From contig CAMCOD010000003.1 of NCBI GenBank assembly GCA_945876435.1, positions 45,881 through 109,880 on the forward strand: DNA of 64,000 nucleotides. Direction: 5' to 3'. Position 1 is the first letter of the stretch, and each line of letters starts with the position of its first letter. Position numbers and translations under genes: made by a program. This stretch comes from an uncultured Clostridia bacterium (GTDB taxonomy: Bacteria > Bacillota > Clostridia > Oscillospirales > Ruminococcaceae). Below are positions 42,499 through 52,840 of the stretch, one piece after another. Below the pieces are notes generated by a model, which made no database searches, was not told the origin of the DNA, and saw only the letters and a list, made by a program, of their open reading frames with translations.

Positions 42499-43920
42499 TC
42501 AGTCTTTCATAATGCGTTCGTAAGCAGCAATGTACTCTTTCGCGGATTTCCCCCAGCTAAAGTCACAGCTCATAGCGGAACGCATAGCAGCTTTCCATGC
42601 GGCTTTGTCTTGATACAGCTTCTCCGCGCGCTGAATCGCGCCCAGCATATCATGCGCGTTGTAGGTCTGGAAGGTAAAGCCGTTGCCGTTTTCGCCGCCC
42701 ATATCATGAATGGTGTCCTTCAGACCGCCTGTTTCACGAACAATAGGCAGGGTGCCGTAACGAGCTGCCACCATTTGAGCCAAGCCGCAAGGCTCGCTCT
42801 TAGACGGCATCAGGAACACATCCGCACCGGCATAGATTTTGCGGGACAGCTCTGGAACAAAGCCCAGCCGCAGCCCAACACGTCCGGGATATCTGGCATG
42901 AACTTCTTTAAAGAAGTCCTCGTATTCCCTTTCGCCGGAACCCAGCACAACAACGGAAACATTGTCCTGCATCAGCGTATCAAAGATGTAGCGAACCAGA
43001 TCCAAGCCCTTGTGGGAAGCAAAGCGGGTCACCATACCGATCAGCAGGGTATCTTTTTTGTATTCGATACCCATTTCAGCACAGAGAGCCTTCCGGTTGT
43101 CCTCTTTTTTATCAAGGGAGTCGGCGCTGTAATTTACATAAATGTCCTTGTCGGAAGATGGATCATAGGAAACTACATCAATGCCGTTAAGGATGCCGAT
43201 CACCCGGTCGCCTTTATTGTACAGAGCGCCGTCCAGCCCGTGGGAGAACCATGGGTCATGGATTTCCCGCGCATAGCTTGGGCTTACGGTTGTGACAATG
43301 TTGCTTTCCTGGATAGCTGCTTTCATCATATTGAGACAGCCGTCATATTCCAGCACATTCTGGTGATACTCCGGAATACCCAGCACATCCCAGGCAATGT
43401 TCATACCAAACTGCCCCTGATACTGGATATTGTGGATCGTGAACATGGTACGGATACCTTTGAACAGAGGAATGTGACGATAGAATTTGTTCAGATAAAC
43501 CGAAGCCATCGCTGTTTCCCAGTCATTCGCGTGCAGAACATCCGGAATGTAGTCGATGTGGTTGATCAGTTCCACAGCCGCTTTGGAGAAGAAAGCAAAG
43601 CGTTCCGCATCATCGTAATAACCGTAGAGTCCGCTTCTCTTAAAGTAATATTCGTTATCCAACAGATAGTAAGTAACACCGTTGTAACAAATCGTATATA
43701 CACCGCAGTATTGATTCCGCCAAGCCAAAGCCACATTAAAGTTGCACAGGAAGGTCATTTTTTCCCGCCATTCCGGCTTAACATCGCTGTACAGAGGCAG
43801 AACCACACGGCATTCATGGCCCAAATCACAGAGAGCCTTGGGCAGGGAGCCAGCCACATCTGCCAAGCCGCCGGAAGCGATAAATGGTCTTGCTTCGCTG
43901 GTTAAGTACAAAATTTTCAT
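42499..43920 (-). CDS. glgA: Glycogen synthase (ADP-glucose)
   Basis: 473-residue GT5 enzyme that extends alpha-1,4-glucan from ADP-glucose. N-terminal KILYLTSEARPFIASGGLADVAGSLPKAL contains the ADP-glucose-binding K-x-GG-like loop; C-terminal SKSEPCGLAQMVAARYGTLPIVRETGGLKDT holds the catalytic glutamate and GG. ATG at 43920 (AGAGGG 7 nt upstream) is preferred over TTG at 43926. Last gene of the glg operon, ended by a perfect terminator. Confidence 0.96.
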   Translation of the reverse strand: MKILYLTSEARPFIASGGLADVAGSLPKALCDLGHECRVVLPLYSDVKPEWREKMTFLCNFNVALAWRNQYCGVYTICYNGVTYYLLDNEYYFKRSGLYGYYDDAERFAFFSKAAVELINHIDYIPDVLHANDWETAMASVYLNKFYRHIPLFKGIRTMFTIHNIQYQGQFGMNIAWDVLGIPEYHQNVLEYDGCLNMMKAAIQESNIVTTVSPSYAREIHDPWFSHGLDGALYNKGDRVIGILNGIDVVSYDPSSDKDIYVNYSADSLDKKEDNRKALCAEMGIEYKKDTLLIGMVTRFASHKGLDLVRYIFDTLMQDNVSVVVLGSGEREYEDFFKEVHARYPGRVGLRLGFVPELSRKIYAGADVFLMPSKSEPCGLAQMVAARYGTLPIVRETGGLKDTIHDMGGENGNGFTFQTYNAHDMLGAIQRAEKLYQDKAAWKAAMRSAMSCDFSWGKSAKEYIAAYERIMKD

Positions 43921-43958
43921 AGGCAATCCCTCTTTCTATCGTGAAAAAATCACAGAAA

Positions 43959-45071
43959 TTATACCGAACGGCCTTTGCCGATCACAATCGGATAGGTTTC
44001 ACAGCCAACCAAAGTGCGGGAATTGCGGATAATTACATTTTTATCCGCAATGACGTAGCTCAGATCGGCGTTGTCGCCTACAATAGTGCCCTGCATCAGG
44101 ATGCAGTTGCGGACTTTGGCACCTTTGCCCACTTTTACGCCGCGGAAAATAACGGAATTTTCCACCTCGCCGTCAATGATACAGCCGTCTGCAATCAAAG
44201 AATGACCCACTTTTGCGTCAACACCGTAGCGAACCGGAACCTCGTCCCGAACCTTGGTATAAACCGGACGGTGTGCCGGGAACAGGTGACGGCGGATATC
44301 CGGGTTGAGCAGGTCCATGGAGCAGTTATAGTAAGCTTCAATGGATTTGATATCGCCGATATAGCCCTTGAAGTCATAGCCGAAAATACGCAGCTTATCC
44401 TTCTGACCCTGTAGGACTTCTTCCGTAAAGCTTACTTTGCCACGGGCGTTGCTCTCAACAACGATGCGCTCCAGCAGAGACTTTCTCATGACGATAATAT
44501 CCAGGAACACATTGCCTTCGTCCTCCGCATGATCCTTCATCACATCATAAACCCGGTGATTCTCGTCCAGCTTAATAACGGTGGTGTTGTTTCTCTGGGC
44601 TTTGGAAACCTGTTTATGCTGATAAACGATGGTAATATCCGCGTCTTTGGACTGGTGATATTTCAGAATATCGTCATAGTCAACGGTAGCCACCGTATCA
44701 CAGTCGGTCATTACCACATACTCGGCATTGGATTCCTTGATGTACTGAATGATGCCGGCTAAGGCCTCAATTCTTCCCCGGAATACGCCGGCTTCGGAGC
44801 GGCCGTACGGAGGCAAAATGGACAGGCCGCCATTTTTACGGGACAGATCCCACTCTTTACCGGTCCCCACATGGGTCATCAAGGTCTGGTAGTTGTTTTT
44901 AGCAATAATACCAACATCATGAATACCGGAATTTACCAGATTCGACAAGGTAAAGTCGATCAGACGGTAACGACCTCCAAACGGTACCGAAGCCATGGTG
45001 CGGTTTTCTGTCAAATCGCCCATGGACGTTTCGTGCATATTGGAAAATACAATTCCCAGAACTTTACTCAT
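43959..45071 (-). CDS. glgD: GlgD subunit of glucose-1-phosphate adenylyltransferase
   Basis: 370-residue GlgC paralog. It keeps the nucleotidyltransferase fold and C-terminal left-handed beta-helix repeats ([26 protein letters not shown]) but departs from GlgC at the N-terminal nucleotide-binding loop ([24 protein letters not shown]). In Firmicutes, GlgD is a regulatory or weakly active partner that activates GlgC. Its ATG (45071) lies within the glgC end (8-nt overlap, ATGAGTAA), so the subunits are made together. Confidence 0.95.
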   Translation of the reverse strand: MSKVLGIVFSNMHETSMGDLTENRTMASVPFGGRYRLIDFTLSNLVNSGIHDVGIIAKNNYQTLMTHVGTGKEWDLSRKNGGLSILPPYGRSEAGVFRGRIEALAGIIQYIKESNAEYVVMTDCDTVATVDYDDILKYHQSKDADITIVYQHKQVSKAQRNNTTVIKLDENHRVYDVMKDHAEDEGNVFLDIIVMRKSLLERIVVESNARGKVSFTEEVLQGQKDKLRIFGYDFKGYIGDIKSIEAYYNCSMDLLNPDIRRHLFPAHRPVYTKVRDEVPVRYGVDAKVGHSLIADGCIIDGEVENSVIFRGVKVGKGAKVRNCILMQGTIVGDNADLSYVIADKNVIIRNSRTLVGCETYPIVIGKGRSV

Positions 45072-46281
45072 GGTCACACACCTCCGGAACATTCTGCTCA
45101 ATCATGGATTTTGCGGCCACACAAGCATTTCTGCCCACATGAACGCCGGCGCCGATTACAGCAACTCCCCATTCGCCCTCGCTTTCAGTTGGGCGGCAGC
45201 CTACTTTTGCATTTTCATCGATCACCGTATTCTCCGCCACGATGGCATATTCGATCACAGCGCCTTTTTTCACTACACTGCCTGGCATAATGATGCTGTC
45301 ATGGACTTTTGCCCCCTCCTCAACAGTAACGCCGGGGAACAGAATGGAGAAATCGATCTCGCCATGTACTTCACAGCCCTCACTGATCATGGAGTTTTTC
45401 ACGATTGCTGTGTCAGCAACATACTGCGGCGGCATAACCGGGTTGCGGGAGTAAATTTTCCAGGAATCATCGTACAGATCCAGAGGGATGTTTGGATTCA
45501 GCAGGTCCATGTTGGCCTCCCAGAGACTGTCGATGGTACCAACATCCTTCCAGTAACCCTCAAATGGCCAAGCGTACAGACGCTGCTCGTCCTGCAGCAT
45601 ATTCGGGATGATGTTTTTGCCGAAGTCGTTTTCCGATTCCGGATTTGCCTCATCTTCCACCAGGTATTTTCTCAGCTTGCTCCAGGTAAAGATGTAGATA
45701 CCCATGGAAGCCAGATTGCTCTTTGGTTCCTTTGGCTTCTCCTGGAATTCATAAACTCTGCCATCCTCATTGGTGGCCATAATACCGAAGCGGGAGGCTT
45801 CCTCTTTTGGAACCTCCAGCACAGCAATGGTGCAGTCGGCGTTTTTTTCCTTGTGATAAGCCAGCATCTTGGAGTAATCCATCTTATAGATATGGTCGCC
45901 GGAGAGGATTACCACATATTCCGGCTGATAGCGGTCAATAAAGTTGATATTCTGGTAAATGGCGTTCGCCGTTCCGGTATACCAGTCCGAATTGGAGCTT
46001 TTTTGATATGGAGGAAGCACATAAACGCCGCCATGTACGCGGTCCAAATCCCATGGCTGTCCGTTGCCGATGTATTCATTGAGCAGCAGAGGCTGGTACT
46101 GGGTCAGGACACCAACGGTATCAATGCCGGAATTGACACAGTTGGAAAGCGGGAAATCAATGATGCGGTACTTTCCGCCATAGGGTACGGCTGGTTTGGC
46201 AAGATTACGGGTCAGCGCGTAAAGACGGCTTCCCTGACCGCCTGCCAACAGCATTGCGATCCATTCCTTCTTGGAAATCAT
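45064..46281 (-). CDS. glgC: Glucose-1-phosphate adenylyltransferase catalytic subunit
   Basis: 405-residue enzyme making ADP-glucose from glucose-1-phosphate and ATP, the committed step of glycogen synthesis. [34 protein letters not shown] is the classical nucleotide-binding/activator loop; [10 protein letters not shown] supplies the catalytic aspartate, and the C-terminus is a beta-helix. ATG at 46281 with AGGAAGGA upstream. Follows glgB by 72 nt. Confidence 0.97.
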   Translation of the reverse strand: MISKKEWIAMLLAGGQGSRLYALTRNLAKPAVPYGGKYRIIDFPLSNCVNSGIDTVGVLTQYQPLLLNEYIGNGQPWDLDRVHGGVYVLPPYQKSSNSDWYTGTANAIYQNINFIDRYQPEYVVILSGDHIYKMDYSKMLAYHKEKNADCTIAVLEVPKEEASRFGIMATNEDGRVYEFQEKPKEPKSNLASMGIYIFTWSKLRKYLVEDEANPESENDFGKNIIPNMLQDEQRLYAWPFEGYWKDVGTIDSLWEANMDLLNPNIPLDLYDDSWKIYSRNPVMPPQYVADTAIVKNSMISEGCEVHGEIDFSILFPGVTVEEGAKVHDSIIMPGSVVKKGAVIEYAIVAENTVIDENAKVGCRPTESEGEWGVAVIGAGVHVGRNACVAAKSMIEQNVPEVCDHE

Positions 46282-46353
46282 ACAAATCCTTCCTCTCAAT
46301 ATCTCATTTTTTTCACAGGGGTATGTTCTGTATGTATCTATTGTCCAGAGTTC

Positions 46354-48255
46354 TTACTCTGTGATCACAGCGTCAATGGCGGAACCCTTCTCATACGCCT
46401 TTTTCTCTTCCCGCCGCGGTGGTGCAAGGAAAAGGACACTCATAGCTGGAATATCCAGCCGGATGGAATAAGGTTTGCCATGCATCGGGGTATATTCTGC
46501 CGAAATTTTCTCCGGATGGGGCAGCCCACTGCCGCCATAGCGGACCTCGTCGGAATTCATCACGATCTCATAATCCTGGAACTGAGGGATGCCGATTCGA
46601 TAGTTGTCCCGCTGTACCGGGGCGAAGTTGCAGATAGCGATGATGTCTCTGCCATCTTCATCTGTGCGGCGGAAAGCCGCAACGCATTGGCTCTGATCGT
46701 CATGAACCAGCCACTGGAACCCGTCCCAGGAGTTGTCGATCTCCCACAGAGGTGGATTGTCCCGGTAAAAATAATTCAAGTCCCTGACATATTGTTTCAG
46801 TTTTCGGTGGCTGTCGTAGTCCAGCAGATGCCAATCCAAAGGCTGGCTGTCATTCCACTCAACAAACTGGCCAAACTCATTGCCCATAAACTGCAGCTTT
46901 TTGCCCGGATGGGCCATCATATAACCCAGTAAAGTGCGAACACCGGCAAATTTCTGGTTATGCTCACCGGGCATTTTACTGAGCAGAGAACCTTTTCCAT
47001 TGCTTACCTCATCATGGGATAGCGGCAGCACAAAGTTCTCCGAAAAGGCATACATCAGGCTGAAGGTGATCTTGTCATGGTTATAAGAGCGGTAGGTTGG
47101 ATCCAAAGACATGTAATGAAGAATATCGTGGCTCCACCCGCTGTTCCACTTAAAGCTGAAGCCCAAGCCGCCGGCATAAGGGGGTTTTGTGACCATGGGC
47201 CACGCGCTGGACTCCTCCGCGATCATCAGCACATCCGGATGATCACTGAGAACCGCGGTATTCATCCGTTTGAGGAAGTCCACTGCCTCCCGGGTTTCCC
47301 GGGTGTGCAGCCTCTGTTCCTGCCCGCTGCCCAGATAAAGCATAGCAGACACGGAATCAACCCGCAGTCCGTCAATATGGTATTTTTCCAGCCAGTACAT
47401 GGCGTTGGAAATGAGGAAGCAGCTTACTTCCGGCCTGCTGAGGTCGAAAAAGCAGCTTTCCCACGGGGTATTCTCATATTCATAGCAGGCACTGCCGTCA
47501 AAGAGAGCCATGCCCTGCTCGTCCTTTGGAAAATGACCCGGCACCCAGTCCACAATAATGCCTATGCCCTGCTCATGGCATTTATTCACCAGGTACATAA
47601 AGTCCTTCGGTGTGCCGTAGCGGGAATCCGGAGCATAGTAGCCCGTTACTTCATAGCCCCAGCTTCCCTGTTTATGTTCCATAACCGGCAGAAGCTGCAA
47701 GTGCGTATAGCCCATATCGGCCACATAGGGCACCAGTTCATCCGCAAGCTTGCGGAAATTGAGAACAGAACCATCCTCGTTTCGTTTCCAGGAGCCGGCG
47801 TGGACCTCATAGATATTGATGGCCTCGCCAAGGTGCTTATGAAGCTTACGCTGTTCCATCCACTCCCCATCCTTCCAGTTGAAACGGGAAAGATCGTAAT
47901 AAGCGGATTTTCCTTCTGCTCTGTAATAAGCATAAGGATCGGACTTAAGAAACAGCATCCCATCTGTTCCTTCCACGCTGTATTGGTAAGGCTCCCCCTG
48001 CTTGATTCCGGGGAGGAACGCCTCCCACAGCCCCTCTTCATTGATCCTGTCCATCGGATTTTGCGCTCTGTTCCAAAGGTTAAAGTCACCTACCACAGAA
48101 ACGCTTTTTGCATGAGGCGCCCATACACGGAAAACCACTCCGGAGACACCTTTGCGCTTGCTGCTTCTGCTTCCCAACAGCTCATAAGCGTGAAAATTAC
48201 TGCCCTGATGGAAGCAGGAAATCGGCATTTCATTCCGTTTTGCGAAAGCGTTCAT
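46354..48255 (-). CDS. glgB: 1,4-alpha-glucan branching enzyme
   Basis: 633-residue GH13 enzyme that introduces alpha-1,6 branches. An N-terminal CBM48-like domain (VFRVWAPHAKSVSVVGDFNLW) precedes the catalytic barrel with DWVPGHFP, DGLRVDSVSAMLYL (nucleophile Asp), AEESSAWP (acid Glu) and LPLSHDEV. ATG at 48255 follows AGGAGG. First gene of glgBCDA, which makes and branches glycogen; glycogen phosphorylase is not in the window. Confidence 0.97.
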   Translation of the reverse strand: MNAFAKRNEMPISCFHQGSNFHAYELLGSRSSKRKGVSGVVFRVWAPHAKSVSVVGDFNLWNRAQNPMDRINEEGLWEAFLPGIKQGEPYQYSVEGTDGMLFLKSDPYAYYRAEGKSAYYDLSRFNWKDGEWMEQRKLHKHLGEAINIYEVHAGSWKRNEDGSVLNFRKLADELVPYVADMGYTHLQLLPVMEHKQGSWGYEVTGYYAPDSRYGTPKDFMYLVNKCHEQGIGIIVDWVPGHFPKDEQGMALFDGSACYEYENTPWESCFFDLSRPEVSCFLISNAMYWLEKYHIDGLRVDSVSAMLYLGSGQEQRLHTRETREAVDFLKRMNTAVLSDHPDVLMIAEESSAWPMVTKPPYAGGLGFSFKWNSGWSHDILHYMSLDPTYRSYNHDKITFSLMYAFSENFVLPLSHDEVSNGKGSLLSKMPGEHNQKFAGVRTLLGYMMAHPGKKLQFMGNEFGQFVEWNDSQPLDWHLLDYDSHRKLKQYVRDLNYFYRDNPPLWEIDNSWDGFQWLVHDDQSQCVAAFRRTDEDGRDIIAICNFAPVQRDNYRIGIPQFQDYEIVMNSDEVRYGGSGLPHPEKISAEYTPMHGKPYSIRLDIPAMSVLFLAPPRREEKKAYEKGSAIDAVITE

Positions 48256-48279
48256 TGATATCGACCTCCTATAATTCTT

Positions 48280-48308
48280 ATGATAGCACTTTCCATCTGC
48301 TTTTTCAA
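48280..48308 (-). promoter_or_regulatory. glg operon promoter
   Basis: Minus-strand TTGAAA (48308-48303), 17-nt spacer, TATCAT (48285-48280), ~20 nt from the ribosome binding site. The remaining AT-rich gap up to 48514 shows no other element. Confidence 0.75.
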
Positions 48309-48514
48309 GCAATTCGTAGTATATTGTCATAAATACCCGCACATTTTTTTCAACTGTTTTGTATATTTTTGATATAGATGGGCACAAAGCAACAGAATTT
48401 CGTAAAGTTTTTGTCAATCAATCCACAGAATATCATTTTACCTCATCTTTTCGGTCATATTTTGCCGAAAAAGAATGATAAGAAAATTATATGGAAAAAC
48501 AGGCTTCCGAATCC

Positions 48515-48543
48515 TTGCTCCCCTTTTTCCAACGTGTTATAGT
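48515..48543 (+). promoter_or_regulatory. Promoter of the GT4 glycosyltransferase
   Basis: TTGCTC, 17-nt spacer, TATAGT; divergent from the glg promoter. Confidence 0.6.
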
Positions 48544-48577
48544 AGACAGGTATCAAAACGGAAGGAGCACATCTCTT

Positions 48578-49780
48578 ATGAAGATTTTAAGCCTGAGCGC
48601 CCAAAAGCCGGACAGCACCGGCAGCGGAGTTTATCTGTCGGAGCTGGTGAAGGGCTTTGACAAGGCCGGTCACCGGCAGGCAGTCATCTGCGGCGTTACT
48701 GCTGAAGACGAGATCCACTTACCGGACGCTATAACTTGCTATCCGGTTTTTTACCAATCGGAAGAACTGCCTTTCCCCATCTGCGGGATGTCCGATGAAA
48801 TGCCCTATAAGAGCACTCGTTACTGCGATTTGACACCCGTCATGACCGAACAGCTTTTCACCGCGTTCCGCCGCAGAATCCAAGAGGCTGTTGCCCAGTT
48901 CCATCCGGATGTGATCCTTTGCCATCACCTGTATTTTCTCTGCGCATTGGCGCGAGAAATCTGCCCTGATCTGCCGGTTTACGGACAGTGCCACGGTTCT
49001 GACTTGCGTCAATACCGGAAAAACCCCTGGCAGCGGGATTTCATCCGCAGCCAGATCCAGCAGCTGAACGGAATTTTTGCTCTTCATGAGGAGCAGAAAA
49101 AGCAAATCTGTCAGACCTTTGCTGTCCCTGAGTCTTTGGTTGTCGTCAGCGGCAGCGGATACAACAGCGATATCTTTTCCATTGACCAGACCATCCGTTC
49201 AAAGCGTTCTCCTGACCGGCTGCGCCTGATATTTGCTGGGAAGCTTTCCGAAAAAAAGGGGATCATGAGCCTGATTCGCTCCCTCAGCCTGCTGAAACAG
49301 CCGGAAAATGTGGAGTTGGCTCTTGCAGGGGGTTATGGCAACGCGGAAGAATACAAGCAAATTCAACTTTTAGCAGCAGCCGCTCCCAGCAAAGTCACTT
49401 TCTTGGGCAAATTAAGCCAGCAGCAGTTGGCAAAAGAGCTAAACGCCAGTGATGTCTTTATCCTTCCTTCTTTCTTCGAGGGGCTGCCTTTGGTTCTTAT
49501 GGAGGCTATGGCCTGCGGTCTGCGTGTGATATGCAGCGATCTGCCTGGTATTAAACCCTGGCTTGATCAAGCAATTCCCCAAAACGGCGCTATTTTCGTT
49601 GAACCGCCCCAGATGCGGAACGAAGACGAGCCTTTAGCCGCTTCCTTGCCCGCTTTCGAACAGCGTCTGGCTTCTGCGATCCAATCCGCCTGGAAAAGTC
49701 CCCTTCCTTGTCCGGAACAGGTGCAAGCCCTCTCCTGGGACAGCCTGTGCAGACGACTGTGTGAAACCTGGAAACAATAA
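48578..49780 (+). CDS. GT4-family glycosyltransferase
   Basis: 400 residues, GT-B fold. N-terminal SLSAQKPDSTGSGVYLSELVKGF, the central HGSDLRQYRKNPWQRDFIRSQI, and the C-terminal nucleotide-sugar site (LIFAGKLSEKKGIMSLIRSL, FFEGLPLVLMEAMACGLRVICSDLPG, containing the E-x7-E). Acceptor and donor are unknown; it may make a wall or membrane glycan rather than glycogen. ATG at 48578, AAGGAG 10 nt upstream. Own terminator. Confidence 0.88.
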   Translation: MKILSLSAQKPDSTGSGVYLSELVKGFDKAGHRQAVICGVTAEDEIHLPDAITCYPVFYQSEELPFPICGMSDEMPYKSTRYCDLTPVMTEQLFTAFRRRIQEAVAQFHPDVILCHHLYFLCALAREICPDLPVYGQCHGSDLRQYRKNPWQRDFIRSQIQQLNGIFALHEEQKKQICQTFAVPESLVVVSGSGYNSDIFSIDQTIRSKRSPDRLRLIFAGKLSEKKGIMSLIRSLSLLKQPENVELALAGGYGNAEEYKQIQLLAAAAPSKVTFLGKLSQQQLAKELNASDVFILPSFFEGLPLVLMEAMACGLRVICSDLPGIKPWLDQAIPQNGAIFVEPPQMRNEDEPLAASLPAFEQRLASAIQSAWKSPLPCPEQVQALSWDSLCRRLCETWKQ

Positions 49781-49831
49781 AACAGGAATCCCAATAGGGG
49801 ATATTTTAAAGACACAGACTGAAAAAGAATT

Positions 49832-49866
49832 AGGCAGACCGTGCAAATGCACGGTCTGCCTTTTCT
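49832..49866 (+). terminator. Terminator after the glycosyltransferase
   Basis: AGGCAGACCGTGCA / TGCACGGTCTGCCT with TTTT tail. The following ~100 bp to 49973 show no feature. Confidence 0.92.
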
Positions 49867-49973
49867 GTTGTTTCCCGATAAAGAGAATCCATTATAAAGA
49901 GAATAAAGCCGCCTGATCAGCCAAGTGCAGGAAGCAGAATGAAACCGATTCGAGCGACAAAGGGATCAAGAAC

Positions 49974-51251
49974 TTACTGCTGCAGTGTGACCAGAACCGT
50001 CAGAACGTTTGTTTCGGGGCTGTCAGCCCGGATTTTTCCCTTGTGGGCGTCAACAATGCTTTGGGCAATGGACATTCCCAGCCCGTAGCCACTAATCGAG
50101 GAATTACGGGACTGATCCACGCGGTAAAACCGGTCAAACAGGAGGTTGAGCTTGTCCTTTTCCACGGGTTGAGCCGTAGTATTGGAAACAGTCAGCTTCA
50201 GGAAACGGCTCTCCTTTTCCAATTTTACTGAGATCGTTTCTCCCTCCGGAGAATACTTGACAGCATTGTCCAACAGAATGGAAACCAGCTGCCGGATGGC
50301 TTTTTCATCACCAGTATAGGACAACAGCGGCTGAATATCCATGCGCAATTCTTTGCCTTGCGCTTTGGCGGGACCCTGAAAGGACTGTACGACCTCTTCC
50401 GTCACATCAGAGAACGGAAATTCAATGCGCTGGAGCTGTGGCCGCTCCTCATCCAGTCGGGACAGATAGATCAAATCGTTGGTAAGACCGGTCAGACGCT
50501 TGATCTGGCGTTTGATGTCTGAAAGCCACTCACTCTCGCCACACTCCAGTTCCAGCAGATCCGCATCCGCTCCGATAATGGTGAGAGGCGTTTTAATCTC
50601 GTGGCCAGCGTCGGTAATAAACCGCCTCTGCTTCTCATAGCCTTCCGCCACAGGCGTTACGATCCGGTTGGAAAGGAGAATCAGCAGCACCAACACAGCC
50701 AGAAGTCCCAGCAGGGAGATGGAGATGCTGGCCAACAGCACCGTTCGGAAGCCGGAAAGACTTCTCCTGCAGTCCAAAAAAATCATGCGGATGCCGTCAG
50801 CTTCTCTACTCCGGGTAAAACGGTAGTCCTCCATAAAACCACTGTTCTTTCCGGAATTCCATACTTCCTGGGCATATTCCACCGCAGTGGCTTGATCCAC
50901 CGCGGCAATTTTGTCGATGTCGGTGCTGATTACCCGCCCTGTCTCATCCAGCAAAACAGAGAAAAAGCGGGATTCGTACGGCGTCTCATCCGAGAAACCA
51001 TGTTTCCGAAAAGCGCTATCATCCATAGCGCTGTTTTCCATGGGTTCCTTCCGGACATTTCCACCCTCTTCCAGCAGCTTTCTTTGGGGAAACATTCCCT
51101 GATTGGATGCCAAAAACGACAAAATAGCGTCAGCATCGGATACGGTCTTTTGATAGCTCATGGCGTTGATACTGCCTAAGATCACCAACAGAACCAAGGA
51201 CAGAGACAGCATGGACGCGGCAATAAATTTGATGCGCAGCTTTTTGATCAT
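49974..51251 (-). CDS. Sensor histidine kinase
   Basis: 425 residues. Membrane helices at ~10-30 and ~170-195 enclose a ~140-residue extracellular sensor; a short juxtamembrane linker precedes the dimerisation domain with phospho-acceptor H217 (DAGHEIKTPL), then the ATPase domain (N box LLDNAVKYSPEG, G2 box GYGLGMSIAQSI). ATG at 51251 overlaps the response-regulator stop by 4 nt. Signal unknown; the adjacent polyphosphate operon suggests phosphate or envelope stress. Confidence 0.94.
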   Translation of the reverse strand: MIKKLRIKFIAASMLSLSLVLLVILGSINAMSYQKTVSDADAILSFLASNQGMFPQRKLLEEGGNVRKEPMENSAMDDSAFRKHGFSDETPYESRFFSVLLDETGRVISTDIDKIAAVDQATAVEYAQEVWNSGKNSGFMEDYRFTRSREADGIRMIFLDCRRSLSGFRTVLLASISISLLGLLAVLVLLILLSNRIVTPVAEGYEKQRRFITDAGHEIKTPLTIIGADADLLELECGESEWLSDIKRQIKRLTGLTNDLIYLSRLDEERPQLQRIEFPFSDVTEEVVQSFQGPAKAQGKELRMDIQPLLSYTGDEKAIRQLVSILLDNAVKYSPEGETISVKLEKESRFLKLTVSNTTAQPVEKDKLNLLFDRFYRVDQSRNSSISGYGLGMSIAQSIVDAHKGKIRADSPETNVLTVLVTLQQ

Positions 51252-51922
51252 TTTGCTTCCTCCAGAGAATAGCCCGTGTTGCGGGTGGCCTTGATCTGAA
51301 TATCCGCATGCAAAGCGCTTAATTTTTTTCGCAAATAGGAAATATATACCCACACCACATTCACTTCCACATCGCTGTCATAGCCCCAGATCTTCTCCAA
51401 AAACCGCTCAGTTGGGATTACCTGTCCGGGATTGCGCATCAGCAGCTCGATCATCTGATATTCCTTATTGGCCAAGCGGAAACTGCCGCCGGGTGCGGAA
51501 AGCTCAAACGTGGTCTGATCCAATACAACATTACCAAAGGAAAGACGGCTGCTGGCCTGGGCAGTCTGGCTTCTGGTCATGGCCCGGATGCGTGCCAGTA
51601 ACTCTGCTGTGGCAAAGGGTTTGGTCAGATAGTCGTTAGCCCCGGTATCCAGCCCCAACACCTTATCCTCCACTTCGGATTTGGCGGTAAGCAACAGAAC
51701 CGGGATATGATTTCCCGCTTCCCACAGCTTTCGCAGCACCGTCAGTCCATCCATTTTTGGCATCATAATATCCAAGATCACCGCGTCATAGTTTTCAGCT
51801 GCAATGTATTCCAGCGCCTCCGCACCATCATAAACCGCGTCGGCAGAATAATTGTTTTTCTCCAGCAGGGCAATCACCGCACGGGAAAGCGACCGCTCAT
51901 CCTCCGCAAGTAAAATTCTCAT
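51248..51922 (-). CDS. OmpR-family response regulator
   Basis: 224 residues. Receiver domain with phospho-acceptor D51 (ILDIMMPKMDG) and K101 (LTKPF), then a winged-helix DNA-binding domain ending in ISYLRKKL and RNTGYSLE. ATG at 51922 has GGAGG 9 nt upstream. Expected to bind direct repeats such as the pair at 52080-52097 in the divergent promoter. Confidence 0.95.
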   Translation of the reverse strand: MRILLAEDERSLSRAVIALLEKNNYSADAVYDGAEALEYIAAENYDAVILDIMMPKMDGLTVLRKLWEAGNHIPVLLLTAKSEVEDKVLGLDTGANDYLTKPFATAELLARIRAMTRSQTAQASSRLSFGNVVLDQTTFELSAPGGSFRLANKEYQMIELLMRNPGQVIPTERFLEKIWGYDSDVEVNVVWVYISYLRKKLSALHADIQIKATRNTGYSLEEAK

Positions 51923-51956
51923 TACCGCACCTCCATCCATTCTCGTTCCATATCTC

Positions 51957-51972
51957 ATTATACTTCAGTATA
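51957..51972 (-). promoter_or_regulatory. -10 element and palindrome before the two-component genes
   Basis: Minus-strand TATAAT (51962-51957) overlaps the palindrome TATACT-TC-AGTATA (51959-51972); no clear -35. Possible autoregulatory site. Confidence 0.4.
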
Positions 51973-52079
51973 CGGGAAATACCTTAATTATCATTAAAAA
52001 GAATAACACAGTCCGGATTTGATGTCAGCAGCTTCCCGCAAAAAACTTCGCGCACTTTTAAGTCCAGTTATGTTTTGAA

Positions 52080-52097
52080 CTTTACACTGGCTTTACA
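52080..52097 (+). promoter_or_regulatory. PhoP-like direct repeat upstream of the VTC operon
   Basis: CTTTACA-ctgg-CTTTACA: two heptamers with an 11-bp period. TTTACA-5 nt-TTTACA fits the Bacillus PhoP box TT(A/C/T)A(C/T)A and the general OmpR-family layout. It lies 27 nt before the VTC gene ATG, with TTGAAC just upstream. Confidence 0.55.
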
Positions 52098-52123
52098 ATC
52101 TGAAACGAAGGGAGTATATCACC

Positions 52124-52840
52124 ATGGGAAATCAAATGGTGTTCAAGCGATATGAGATCAAATACCTGATGGATCGCCGCCAAAGGGATGCGGTGTTAAA
52201 GGCAATGGAACCTTATATGTCCATTGACAAATATGGGCACAGTTCCATCCGGAACATCTATTACGACACACCAAATTTCCAATTGATCCGGGAAAGTTTG
52301 GAAAAACCGGTCTATAAAGAAAAACTCCGCGTCCGAAGTTATGGACGTGCCGCGACGGGAAACCCGGTTTTTGTGGAATTGAAAAAGAAATATCAGGATG
52401 TGGTCTACAAACGACGCATTTCTCTGCCGCAGGCCCAGGCGGAAGCCTGTTTGGATCGAAGAATGCACCTGCCGGACAGTCAGATCGGACGGGAGATTTC
52501 CTATGCCTTGGAATTTTACCGGGAATTGGAGCCGGCTGTGTTTCTGTCCTATGAACGGGAAGCGTTTTATGAACGTGACGGCGGAGATTTCCGGGTAACC
52601 TTCGATGAGAACATCCGCTACCGCCAGGTTGAGCTGACGCTGGATTCGGATCCCTGGGGGAAAGCCATCCTGCAGCCGGATCAGGTGCTGATGGAACTGA
52701 AAACATCCGGCGGACTTCCGCTATGGATGGTCCACATACTTTCCCAACTGAATATTTTCAAAACCTCATTTTCCAAATATGGAACCGCATATCAGGATAT
52801 TTTTCTGACAGAACAAAAAGGAGTGCGTAAATATGCTTAA
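52124..52840 (+). CDS. VTC-domain polyphosphate polymerase
   Basis: 238-residue tunnel-fold (CYTH-like) VTC domain. Basic and acidic motifs of the catalytic tunnel are visible: FKRYEIKYLM (residues 7-16), RNIYYDTP, KLRVRSYG, VELKKKYQD, SYEREAF, RVTFDENIRY and MELKT near the end. Related proteins make polyphosphate from ATP, or bind it. Cytoplasmic, no signal. ATG at 52124 follows AGGGAG. It overlaps the DUF4956 gene by 8 nt, a conserved pairing. Confidence 0.92.
   Translation: MGNQMVFKRYEIKYLMDRRQRDAVLKAMEPYMSIDKYGHSSIRNIYYDTPNFQLIRESLEKPVYKEKLRVRSYGRAATGNPVFVELKKKYQDVVYKRRISLPQAQAEACLDRRMHLPDSQIGREISYALEFYRELEPAVFLSYEREAFYERDGGDFRVTFDENIRYRQVELTLDSDPWGKAILQPDQVLMELKTSGGLPLWMVHILSQLNIFKTSFSKYGTAYQDIFLTEQKGVRKYA

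Noticed and set aside
44995-46932. Plus-strand frame of ~645 codons
   Set aside because: Antisense across glgD, glgC and glgB; no start signals.
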